DNA of 5,366 nt from Sedimentisphaerales bacterium (GTDB taxonomy: Bacteria; Planctomycetota; Phycisphaerae; Sedimentisphaerales; Anaerobacaceae): contig DAOVMB010000215.1 in NCBI GenBank assembly GCA_030630905.1, forward strand, positions 1 through 5,366, given 5' to 3'. Positions 1 through 5,072 of the stretch are shown here, one piece after another; positions within the stretch are counted from its first letter, which is position 1; each line of letters starts with the position of its first letter. The notes under the pieces were generated by a model. It made no database searches. It saw nothing but the letters and a program-made list of their open reading frames with translations, and was not told the origin of the DNA. Both the position numbers and the translations under genes were made by a program.

Positions 1-289
1 ATCCGTGTATTTTATTTTCTTTTTCATAAATTTTCTTTCCCTTTCGCCAATAACCCGCCCCGATGATCCTAATCACACCTTTGCGGTAAGTGAAGCGGAC
101 TGTCAGGATTCCATCAGCCACTTTGCCGAAGCAGTAGTAGCGTTTTTCAGTTCTGCTGTGACTAACGTCTTCTGCAATCACACGATCCGGATCTCCAAAC
201 GCATGTTGTGCCGTTGCAAATGCAACTCCGTGCTTGTCTTGATTCTCTCGGTCTTTTCTGGAATTCCATTCAAAATGGATTTTCTTCAT
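1..289 (-). CDS. brnT: BrnT family type II toxin, 3' end cut by the window edge
   Basis: The minus strand from an ATG at 289-287 reads 96 codons without a stop to the window edge, starting MKKIHFEWNSRKD. The BrnT (DUF497) layout is clear: FEWN near the N-terminus, then K..REN..KHGVAF at about residues 12-24, a FGDPDRV segment (31-37), a short polar stretch with HSRTEKRYYCFG (44-55), a beta strand LTVRFTYRKG (62-71) and a final RIIGAG...IYEKEN segment (74-92). BrnT proteins are RelE-fold ribonucleases of about 90-100 residues, so only the stop and perhaps a few codons are missing. In characterised brnTA operons the toxin comes first and the antitoxin brnA follows; brnA would lie to the left, outside the window. 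Oddities: where many family members have an ISAR motif followed by an ER pair, this one has IGAGYW and KGKK, so it may belong to a variant subgroup. The Shine-Dalgarno is weak (AGAG). The family call is confident; activity is unproven. Confidence 0.85.
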   Translation of the reverse strand, partial: MKKIHFEWNSRKDRENQDKHGVAFATAQHAFGDPDRVIAEDVSHSRTEKRYYCFGKVADGILTVRFTYRKGVIRIIGAGYWRKGKKIYEKENKIHG

Positions 290-322
290 ACCAATACTCT
301 ATCGACAATACAGATTAATAGC

Positions 323-352
323 AATATATTTATACATTATTTTATGTGTCTA
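323..352 (-). promoter_or_regulatory. candidate sigma70 promoter of brnT
   Basis: On the minus strand TAGACA (352-347) is followed after 18 bp by TATATT (328-323), each one base from the sigma70 consensus. The predicted start gives a leader of about 25 nt before the brnT ATG. The spacer contains an imperfect palindrome with arms ACAT and ATGT (334-347), which could be an operator, since brnTA operons are autoregulated by BrnA. The region is very AT-rich, so chance matches are likely. Confidence 0.35.
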
Positions 353-632
353 ATAAAATGGAAAGAGGATGTTGAACTGGTGTTCTAACTGAAATTAATT
401 GCTACAAGTCTAATTCAAACAGAAGTTTATATTGATGCGGATTATGTTTTGTCTTATCGGTTAATCCTGCTGAAAATTTCCTGAAAAAAATGCTCGCAGG
501 CCGGAGTGAATAAAAGTATACTATATAAGACTCGGGATTGCGTTGGCTTTCAACACCCCGGAGTAGTTTTTCGGTAGTATCCGGTATTTGTTTGGTCGCG
601 AAGAGTCCAATAGGAAGGTGTTTGAATTATTT

Positions 633-641
633 AAGGAGGAG
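633..641 (+). promoter_or_regulatory. strong Shine-Dalgarno that sets the start of the surface-protein gene
   Basis: AAGGAGGAG lies 4 nt before the ATG at 646. The in-frame upstream start at 538 has no comparable site, and starting there would put 36 non-hydrophobic residues before the membrane anchor. The start at 646 is therefore preferred. Confidence 0.85.
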
Positions 642-645
642 TATC

Positions 646-2037
646 ATGGATAAGAGACTCATTCTTTTTGCGGGATTGGCCGTTCTTTTAGTAATCGCAT
701 TCGTTGTAATCATTGTAAGCAAAGTCAACAAGCCGCCAATAGCCGAACCTCTCAGCGTAACGACGAAGGAGGACACGCCGACGTCGATTACTCTGGCGGG
801 CAGTGATCGCGATGAGGATCCGTTGACGTACAGTGTTATCACAGAGCCAATCCATGGACGTCTAACGGGAACAGTGCCCAATCTGAACTATCGTCCCGAA
901 CGGGATTTCAACGGGCAGGACAGCTTTACGTTTGAAGTCAGCGACGGCAAAGTCGATAGCGCTGCGGCAACCGTTTCGATTACCGTAACACCGGGCAACG
1001 ATCCGCCGACAGCCAACGACGACAGTGCGACGGCACAGGAAGATGTGCCGATCATAACAATTGATGTGCTGAAGAACGATACCGATCCCGACAAGGATAG
1101 GCTGGTGGTCATCAGCGCCACTCAGGGCCGCAATGGCTCGGTCACGATAAACACCGACAGTACGTTAACGTATGCTCCCGAAAGGGACTTTTCAGGAAAT
1201 GATACTTTCACCTACACCCTGAGCGACGGCAAAGACGGAACGGACACGGCCAAGGTGAACGTGATAATCAACGCTGTCAATGATGCACCGTCGATTACTT
1301 CAAAACCTGTCGAGACGGCCAGGGTATGGGCGCCATATACATACGGCGTTGTTGCCAAAGACCCCGACCCGGGAGATAAGCTGATTTATTCCATGCCCAA
1401 AAAGCCGGAAGGCATGACCATAAACGAAGCTACAGGATTGATCGAGTGGAGGCCGACGAGTTCCCAGGCCGGGGCCTATGATGTGCTGGTCAGAGTTGCA
1501 GACAACTATAAAACTCGGGCCATGGATACTCAATCGTTTACGATTACGGTCACGTCGCTTGACTCGCCTTTGAAAAATACACTGACCGTTACGGATTGCT
1601 TCAACCAGAAAGGCAAAGAAAAATTGTTGGCTAAAGACAAGATTCCCATTGTCCTGGCCAGTGACGACGAGCGGTTTGAAACACTACCGCATTCATACAC
1701 ATGCTATCGTTTTTCCGATCCTTCAATTCCGGATGGGGCGGCGATAATTTCGGTCGTTGTCTTTATAGAGCATTTTGAGGACCCATCGTTCACTAAAGAC
1801 AAATTGGCATGGTCCGTCGGGACAGGCTGGCCGACCAAGCCGGCGGTGTGGGCAGCTATCGAAGCTCCGGTCCGGCAGGGACAGGGCAGTGAGGCGATCG
1901 ATTCATGGGACGTTACAAGTGCCGTGGAAACGGCCGAAAAAATCAATTCCTTTCAGTTTCAGGTTCAGAATAACGACACCGCCGGGCCGAGAAAAACATC
2001 GATAGATTATATTTATGCTGTTGTTGAATGGTATTAA
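646..2037 (+). CDS. membrane-anchored surface protein with cadherin-like and putative-Ig repeats
   Basis: The product has 463 residues. MDKR is followed by one hydrophobic segment (about 5-25) with no clear cleavage site, suggesting an N-in, C-out anchor. Next come two similar cadherin-like/VCBS-type beta repeats at about 31-115 and 121-211. Each has an N-terminal NxPP(I/T)A-type linker, acidic Asp-rich loops (DRDEDPLTY at 54-62; NDTDPDKD at 144-151) that resemble calcium sites, and matching ends (YRPERDFNGQDSFTF at 82-96; YAPERDFSGNDTFTY at 176-190). A third repeat at about 214-304, with DPDPGDKL and EATGLIEWRPT, looks like a putative-Ig (He_PIG) domain. The last ~155 residues contain WDVTSAV (421-427) and end IDYIYAVVEWY, recalling beta-sandwich DNRLRE-like domains, though this is a weak match. 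The only two cysteines are Cys318 and Cys353, a possible disulfide. Such proteins usually act in adhesion or cell-envelope structure, but the exact role is unknown. The gene appears monocistronic, with a terminator about 110 bp downstream. Confidence 0.9.
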   Translation: MDKRLILFAGLAVLLVIAFVVIIVSKVNKPPIAEPLSVTTKEDTPTSITLAGSDRDEDPLTYSVITEPIHGRLTGTVPNLNYRPERDFNGQDSFTFEVSDGKVDSAAATVSITVTPGNDPPTANDDSATAQEDVPIITIDVLKNDTDPDKDRLVVISATQGRNGSVTINTDSTLTYAPERDFSGNDTFTYTLSDGKDGTDTAKVNVIINAVNDAPSITSKPVETARVWAPYTYGVVAKDPDPGDKLIYSMPKKPEGMTINEATGLIEWRPTSSQAGAYDVLVRVADNYKTRAMDTQSFTITVTSLDSPLKNTLTVTDCFNQKGKEKLLAKDKIPIVLASDDERFETLPHSYTCYRFSDPSIPDGAAIISVVVFIEHFEDPSFTKDKLAWSVGTGWPTKPAVWAAIEAPVRQGQGSEAIDSWDVTSAVETAEKINSFQFQVQNNDTAGPRKTSIDYIYAVVEWY

Positions 2038-2039
2038 CC

Positions 2040-2126
2040 TTAAAAAATGGGTCGTTGCGGAAAATTGCATTTGGCATTTGCTAAAATATCACGTATAATA
2101 TTTATAGGGCAAGCATTTGGCATCAT
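2040..2126 (-). CDS. possible 28-residue small ORF, convergent with the surface-protein gene
   Basis: On the minus strand a good Shine-Dalgarno (AAAGGAG, 2138-2132) lies 5 nt before tandem ATG codons (2126-2121). The frame reads MMPNACPINIIRD and on to a TAA at 2042-2040, two bases past the stop of the surface-protein gene. I do not recognise the peptide and found no promoter for it. The same DNA carries a better plus-strand promoter signal, so the ORF may be chance. Confidence 0.15.
   Translation of the reverse strand: MMPNACPINIIRDILANAKCNFPQRPIF
2067..2123 (+). repeat. 11-bp exact direct repeat
   Basis: GCATTTGGCAT occurs at 2067-2077 and again at 2113-2123, 46 bp apart. The first copy contains the -35 box of the promoter at 2071-2099 and the second lies just downstream of the predicted transcription start. 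The arrangement would suit a pair of binding sites for a repressor, but no regulator can be named. Confidence 0.55.
2071..2099 (+). promoter_or_regulatory. near-consensus sigma70 promoter after the surface-protein gene
   Basis: TTGGCA (2071-2076) and a perfect TATAAT (2094-2099) are separated by exactly 17 bp, which is the best promoter match in the window. The predicted start is near 2106. It lies between the stop codon of the surface-protein gene and its apparent terminator, and no recognisable coding region follows before that terminator. Confidence 0.6.
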
Positions 2127-2180
2127 AATACTCCTTTCTTCAATGGGGGGCTGGTCATCAGGGTCAGCCCTCAGTTTTTT
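2106..2180 (+). ncRNA. candidate small RNA of about 75 nt
   Basis: This is the interval between the predicted start of the promoter at 2071-2099 and the end of the intrinsic terminator at 2146-2180. The 5' half appears unstructured and pyrimidine-rich. It includes 2124-2134 (CATAATACTCC), complementary at 10 of 11 positions to the Shine-Dalgarno and start codon (638-648) of the upstream surface-protein gene. The 3' half is a 9-bp stem followed by a T-run. The layout fits a trans- or feedback-acting regulatory RNA. However, complementarity to a Shine-Dalgarno is partly generic, and the terminator may belong only to the upstream gene. Confidence 0.35.
2146..2180 (+). terminator. rho-independent terminator
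   Basis: A 9-bp stem pairs 2146-2154 (GGGGGCTGG) with 2164-2172 (TCAGCCCTC), including two G-T pairs and a 9-nt loop, and is followed two bases later by six T (2175-2180). It ends transcription of the surface-protein gene 110 bp after its stop, of the candidate small RNA, or of both. Confidence 0.75.
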
Positions 2181-2488
2181 GCGCGCTCATATCCCATCTT
2201 CAAACCAGGTCGCACACTTCCATAGCAGTTGATAACAACTCAAATGGCAGCTTGGCGAAACACGTGCTGCACATTCTGCGTCCCACGGGTATACACAGTG
2301 TTTGATCTTCTGCATCTGAATCAGCAAGATTTCATTTGTGTAAAAAAAGCTGGAATCGATACGCAAAAATTCAGCCCCGGCGAACATTTAAGTCACTGCT
2401 TTAGTCCCAAAACCATTCCGTTTTCGGCATGGCAGGGATACATGTCGGAAAAATCTCCGCTACACTCAGAGAATGCCGCTAAAAACTC
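2181..2488. other. intergenic stretch without a recognisable gene
   Basis: Open frames of 60-90 codons exist on both strands (for example plus 2229-2492 and minus 2187-2387), but none has a good Shine-Dalgarno, a recognised domain, or the codon bias of the neighbouring genes, and they overlap one another. No tRNA, clear repeat or hairpin stood out. A decayed gene cannot be excluded. Confidence 0.45.
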
Positions 2489-2517
2489 TTGACTTTTGTG
2501 GAGTAATACGGTAAACT
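2489..2517 (+). promoter_or_regulatory. candidate sigma70 promoter of the PEP-CTERM gene
   Basis: TTGACT (2489-2494) matches the -35 consensus at 5 of 6 positions and is followed after exactly 17 bp by TAAACT (2512-2517), which matches the -10 at 4 of 6. The predicted start near 2524 leaves a leader of about 160 nt before the ATG at 2687. I saw no sigma54-type GG-N10-GC site in this interval. Confidence 0.5.
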
Positions 2518-2559
2518 TATTGTTATAAGTAGTTTTGGGGGCGGTTATATTGGAATGGG

Positions 2560-2591
2560 GGGTTCTCAATTTTTTCTCCTTTTGAGCACCC
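2560..2591 (+). other. leader hairpin 1 upstream of the PEP-CTERM gene
   Basis: GGGTTCTCAA (2560-2569) pairs with TTGAGCACCC (2582-2591), with one mismatch and a T-rich 12-nt loop. No T-run follows, so it is not a standard terminator. It lies about 95 nt before the start codon in the predicted leader and may affect mRNA stability or be a regulator site. It matches no riboswitch class I can recognise. Confidence 0.4.
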
Positions 2592-2627
2592 AAGTTAATT
2601 TTGGTTAATGACAATAACAAATCGTCC

Positions 2628-2646
2628 GCTGTGGGTGGTCCGCAGC
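2628..2646 (+). other. leader hairpin 2 upstream of the PEP-CTERM gene
   Basis: GCTGTGG (2628-2634) pairs with CCGCAGC (2640-2646) around a 5-nt GTGGT loop, with one T-G pair. GTCCGC also occurs twice as a direct repeat (2624-2629 and 2638-2643). The hairpin ends about 27 nt before the Shine-Dalgarno, so it does not itself cover it. Confidence 0.35.
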
Positions 2647-2686
2647 AATAGTAACGTTTTTGTGATTACATTTGGGGAGAAGGAAA

Positions 2687-3415
2687 ATGATGAAGTCAAC
2701 AAGGATATCGACACTTTTCTCTGCGTTGCTTCTACTGGTGGTTCTGCCGTATTCAGCAAACGCTTACTCCGTTGACACCGTAGGAATCGTCAGTACCGGC
2801 CTTGGTGCGAATGAGCTCATCAGTGTCTGGGGCGGCGGCATTGACGGCTCGGTGGAAGGCGTTTACTCCGGTGTTTATAATCTTGAAAAGACCTACGGCA
2901 CCGGCGAGGGAAAGCTCTGGACCGACGGCACGATCGGCGCTTTCTGTGCGGAACTGAGCGAACCGGCGCCTGAGATCACATCGAAGTATAGTGTGGTTTC
3001 ACTGGGGGACACATACGGCGCCGGCAAGGCCGACTACATCAGCGAGCTTTGGGGCAGATACTACGATCCGAGCTGGACCGGCGACGGGCCGTTTACATGG
3101 CTGCAGGACAGCAAGGCCGCGGCGTTTGCCACAGCGCTGTGGGAGATCGTTTACGAGGATCTGCCGGGCTCCTCGTTGAAGTGGGACGTCAAGGTGGACG
3201 GCACGTGGGACGGCAGCGGTTTTCGCACCGACTTCGGGGGCGCGGTTATTGCCAATAACTTATTGCACTCCCTGGACGGGACCGGCCCGATGGCGGACCT
3301 GCGAGTCTTTTCCTACAACGGAAGCCAGGACTATATTGCACAGGTCCCGGAGCCGACAACGATTGCTCTGCTTGGTCTCGGTGTGCTGGCTTTCATAAGA
3401 AAACGCAAAGCATAA
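2687..3415 (+). CDS. PEP-CTERM sorting-signal protein with a thioester-like domain
   Basis: The product has 242 residues. A signal peptide (about 1-26, cleavage predicted after SANA) starts with MMKSTR and a leucine-rich core. The C-terminus carries a PEP-CTERM signal: VPEP at 220-223, a hydrophobic segment (about 224-237) and the basic tail RKRKA. Such proteins are exported, processed by an exosortase, and reach the cell surface or matrix. The middle has FCAEL (86-90), YSVVSLGD (101-108), ADYISELWGRYYD (115-127) and AAAFATALWEIVYE (144-157). This spacing resembles thioester (TED-like) domains, in which a Cys in an FC motif bonds to a Gln in an FQ.A.WE motif. Here Cys87 is present but position 148 is Ala, so a thioester seems impossible. 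The start is one of two adjacent ATGs (2687 or 2690) after GGGGAGAAGG; an upstream TTG at 2672 overlaps that site and is disfavoured. The gene stands alone, with its own promoter and terminator. Its specific role is unknown. Confidence 0.9.
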   Translation: MMKSTRISTLFSALLLLVVLPYSANAYSVDTVGIVSTGLGANELISVWGGGIDGSVEGVYSGVYNLEKTYGTGEGKLWTDGTIGAFCAELSEPAPEITSKYSVVSLGDTYGAGKADYISELWGRYYDPSWTGDGPFTWLQDSKAAAFATALWEIVYEDLPGSSLKWDVKVDGTWDGSGFRTDFGGAVIANNLLHSLDGTGPMADLRVFSYNGSQDYIAQVPEPTTIALLGLGVLAFIRKRKA

Positions 3416-3442
3416 AACGATCCTTAACTTATTTGAACTCTC

Positions 3443-3475
3443 AGGGCTGCGGGCATTAACCTCGCGGCCCTTTTT
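3443..3475 (+). terminator. strong rho-independent terminator of the PEP-CTERM gene
   Basis: An 11-bp stem pairs 3443-3453 (AGGGCTGCGGG) with 3461-3471 (CCTCGCGGCCCT read as the opposite arm plus flank), with two G-T pairs and a 7-nt loop. It runs into five T (3471-3475), starting 28 bp after the stop codon. Confidence 0.9.
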
Positions 3476-3477
3476 AG

Positions 3478-3501
3478 GTGTGCCGAAAATGCTTGGCACA
3501 C
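3478..3501. repeat. GTGTGCC/GGCACAC inverted repeat
   Basis: GTGTGCC (3478-3484) and GGCACAC (3495-3501) form a perfect 7-bp stem that can extend inward by two pairs. No T-run follows on either strand. Its arms resemble those of the palindrome at 3606-3622, so the two may be related or may bound a small element. Confidence 0.6.
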
Positions 3502-3605
3502 TAATAAAAAGGCAAACAAAAGTGAATATTGAGACCTTGGGTCGGATGGAAGATCCCGGCAACACCATACTTATTCCAGCCGATCTTTGCCTCCTAAAGC
3601 GGTAG
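3489..3605 (+). CDS. possible 38-residue small ORF between two palindromes
   Basis: ATG at 3489 opens a frame starting MLGTLIKRQTK and ending at TAG (3603-3605). An AGGTG (3476-3480) lies 8 nt upstream and could act as a Shine-Dalgarno, although the terminator of the PEP-CTERM gene is directly upstream and I see no promoter. The ORF fills the space between the GTGTGC palindromes. I do not recognise the peptide, and 38 codons is well within chance length. Confidence 0.18.
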   Translation: MLGTLIKRQTKVNIETLGRMEDPGNTILIPADLCLLKR

Positions 3606-3622
3606 GGTGTGCACAGCACACC
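3606..3622. repeat. GGTGTGC/GCACACC palindrome just after the aminotransferase stop
   Basis: GGTGTGC (3606-3612) and GCACACC (3616-3622) form a perfect 7-bp stem with a 3-nt loop, one base from the aminotransferase stop codon (3624-3626). As a minus-strand 3' hairpin it could protect or end the mRNA, but there is no following T-run. The preceding GTAG and the arm sequence look like interspersed REP-type palindromes. Confidence 0.65.
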
Positions 3623-3623
3623 A

Positions 3624-4859
3624 TCATCGCTGGCTTTTACGTACGAATCTGCTGATGTTACGAATCGCCTGCCGGAGGCGCTGCTCGTTTTCCACAAGAG
3701 CAATACGCATATAATTTTCGCCCCCCTCGCCGAACGCTCTGCCCGGAGCGATTGAGACTTCTGCGTACTCCATCAGGTCCATAGCGTAATCGATGGTGCC
3801 CTTGCCTTTGAAATGTTCCTTCGGAACCTTTGCCCAGACGAACATAGTCGCGCGCGGCTTTTCCACCTCCCAGCCGATCCGCGTCAGACCGTCGCAGACA
3901 ACGTCCCGCCGAGACTGGTACCTCTTGTTTTGAGCGATCATATCTTCCTCGCAATGCCGCAGGGCGATGATGCCGGCGATCTGAATCGCCTGGAAGATGC
4001 CGTAATCGTAATAGCCTTTTATCGTGGCGAGATAATCGATCATATCCTTGTTGCCCGCCACGAAGCCGATGCGAAAGCCCGCCATGTTGTAAGGCTTGCT
4101 CATCGTGATAAATTCAACGCCGACGTCTTTCGCCCCTTTAACCGAAAGGAAGCTCGGTGCCTTGTAGCCGTCGAAGCAGGTCTCGCCGTAGGCAAAGTCG
4201 TTAATCACGGCGACGCCGAACTTCTTTGCAAGCTCGACTACCGGCTCGTAAAATCCCTCATCAACAGTCATAGCCGTTGGATTGTGCGGATAATTGAGAA
4301 TCAGCAACTTGGGCTTCGGATACAGATTCTCCAGGACCATTGTGATGTTGTTAATGAACTTCTCATCGTTACCCAGCGGCACCGATACCACGTTTGCACC
4401 GGCTAAAGCCACCGCGTAGTTGTGTATCGGAAACGCCGGTTCGGGAACTATCGCCGTATCGCCCGGCCCCATCATCGCCAGGCACAAATGGCTGAATCCT
4501 TCCTTAGAGCCGATACACGCCAGCACTTCGGTCTCCGGATCGAGCTGAACGTTCCATTTGCGCTCGTATTTCTTCGCTATTTCGCCTCGCAGGTTCTTAA
4601 TCCCTTTTGAAGCGCTGTAGCGGTGGTTTCGCGGGTCCTGTGCAGCCTCGCAAAGCTTGTCAATGACGATTTGCGGCGCCGGGTCCGATGGATTGCCCAT
4701 GCCCAGATCGATAATGTCCACGCCCGCCTGACGCTTTGCCAGTTTCAGCGCGTTAAGCTTCCCGAACAAATAGGGCGGCAAACGCGTGATTCTCTGTGCC
4801 GGCTCGATACGTTTATCCGAAATCCGCCGATTCGGCGAGTCTATGTTTAATTCAGTCAT
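3624..4859 (-). CDS. alaC: AlaC-type class I/II pyridoxal-phosphate aminotransferase
   Basis: The product has 411 residues, close to E. coli AlaC (about 412), a cytosolic glutamate-pyruvate transaminase. Relatives are often labelled LL-diaminopimelate aminotransferase. Fold type I motifs appear in order: GMGNPSDPAP (53-62), RYSASKGI (80-87), GSKEG (117-121, cofactor phosphate), NYPHNPT (189-195) with Asn193, Asp221 and Tyr224 in NDFAYG (cofactor ring), SKPYNMAGFRIGF (254-266) with the Schiff-base Lys255 and Arg263, YDYGIFQAIQ (284-293), and MRIALVEN (384-391) with Arg385 for the substrate carboxylate. No key residue is missing. The ATG at 4859 is chosen because GGAG lies 7 nt upstream; the in-frame ATG at 4889 has no such site and would add residues encoded next to a repeat. 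A role in lysine synthesis, as true DapL has, is less likely given the AlaC-like motifs, but substrate choice cannot be settled from sequence. The gene is monocistronic and transcribed away from the neighbouring secreted-protein gene. Confidence 0.9.
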   Translation of the reverse strand: MTELNIDSPNRRISDKRIEPAQRITRLPPYLFGKLNALKLAKRQAGVDIIDLGMGNPSDPAPQIVIDKLCEAAQDPRNHRYSASKGIKNLRGEIAKKYERKWNVQLDPETEVLACIGSKEGFSHLCLAMMGPGDTAIVPEPAFPIHNYAVALAGANVVSVPLGNDEKFINNITMVLENLYPKPKLLILNYPHNPTAMTVDEGFYEPVVELAKKFGVAVINDFAYGETCFDGYKAPSFLSVKGAKDVGVEFITMSKPYNMAGFRIGFVAGNKDMIDYLATIKGYYDYGIFQAIQIAGIIALRHCEEDMIAQNKRYQSRRDVVCDGLTRIGWEVEKPRATMFVWAKVPKEHFKGKGTIDYAMDLMEYAEVSIAPGRAFGEGGENYMRIALVENEQRLRQAIRNISRFVRKSQR

Positions 4860-4866
4860 AATCCAT

Positions 4867-4870
4867 CTCC
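4867..4870 (-). promoter_or_regulatory. Shine-Dalgarno that sets the aminotransferase start
   Basis: GGAG on the minus strand lies 7 nt before the ATG at 4859-4857. No equivalent precedes the alternative ATG at 4889. Confidence 0.7.
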
Positions 4871-4894
4871 GTTCAGAATTCAGCGTCATTCATG

Positions 4895-4916
4895 TCGAGG
4901 GCGCGAGCGCCCTCGA
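4895..4916. repeat. REP-like palindrome A
   Basis: TCGAGGGCGC (4895-4904) and GCGCCCTCGA (4907-4916) are perfect inverted arms around two bases. It sits in the predicted 5' leader of the aminotransferase mRNA and one base from palindrome B. GC-rich palindromes of this kind are typically dispersed through intergenic regions. Confidence 0.75.
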
Positions 4917-4917
4917 A

Positions 4918-4938
4918 TCGCGGGCAGGATGCCCGCGA
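4918..4938. repeat. REP-like palindrome B
   Basis: TCGCGGGC (4918-4925) and GCCCGCGA (4931-4938) form a perfect 8-bp stem with an AGGAT loop. Together with palindrome A it makes a tandem double hairpin, a common layout for REP pairs. Confidence 0.75.
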
Positions 4939-4960
4939 CACGGCTAAAGTACAATCGGAC

Positions 4961-4988
4961 AGTGTACACTCGCCGGATAAATTTTCAA
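4961..4988 (-). promoter_or_regulatory. candidate aminotransferase promoter with a palindrome over its -10
   Basis: On the minus strand TTGAAA (4988-4983) is followed after 16 bp by TACACT (4966-4961). The -10 lies inside the perfect 10-bp palindrome AGTGTACACT (4961-4970), a possible operator. The predicted start near 4954 gives a leader of about 95 nt that contains palindromes A and B. Confidence 0.4.
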
Positions 4989-5009
4989 GCCATTTTATCC
5001 ATGCCTCGT

Positions 5010-5055
5010 CTCCGCTCGGCATGAAGATCCCTTCACCCTGAGCGGAGTCGAAGGG
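5010..5055. repeat. REP-like repeat C (CCCTGAGCGGAGTCGAAGGG type)
   Basis: Two interleaved inverted repeats are present: CTCCGCTC (5010-5017) with GAGCGGAG (5040-5047), and CCCTTC (5029-5034) with GAAGGG (5050-5055). The right half matches a short repeat seen in intergenic DNA of many bacteria, which often yields spurious FDSAQG-type peptides when translated. It can form alternative hairpins. Confidence 0.7.
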
Positions 5056-5072
5056 AGTAGGCCGATAAATCC

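Larger units (their letters stand above)
290..645. other. divergent intergenic region between brnT and the surface-protein gene
   Basis: This 356-bp AT-rich gap separates the minus-strand toxin gene from the plus-strand surface-protein gene. It holds the candidate brnT promoter on its left side and the Shine-Dalgarno of the surface-protein gene on its right. Possible plus-strand -10 boxes are TATACT (517-522) and TATAAG (524-529), but neither has a recognisable -35 at normal spacing. A weak inverted repeat GGATTA/TAATCC sits at 439-444 and 462-467. I see no convincing coding region or RNA gene here. Confidence 0.5.

Noticed and set aside
5..388. Plus-strand frame of 127 codons at the left edge
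   Set aside because: It overlaps the minus-strand BrnT frame, has no recognisable domain and no Shine-Dalgarno; the opposite strand explains the sequence.
538..645. Upstream start of the surface-protein gene
   Set aside because: The added 36 residues have no ribosome site and would displace the membrane anchor from the N-terminus; the ATG at 646 has a strong Shine-Dalgarno.
2155..2161. CUGAUGA on the minus strand, a possible hammerhead ribozyme core
   Set aside because: The required stem II and the CGAAA box do not follow in place, so the match is chance.
2490..2686. Sigma54 promoter upstream of the PEP-CTERM gene, as some PEP-CTERM systems have
   Set aside because: No GG-N10-GC core with TGGC and TTGC boxes was found in the interval; a sigma70-like pair is present instead.
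3260..3703. 147-codon minus-strand frame
   Set aside because: It overlaps the PEP-CTERM gene, its terminator and the aminotransferase 3' end, with no family resemblance.
3813..4406. 197-codon plus-strand frame inside the aminotransferase gene
   Set aside because: It is antisense to a complete, motif-verified aminotransferase and has no recognisable domain of its own.
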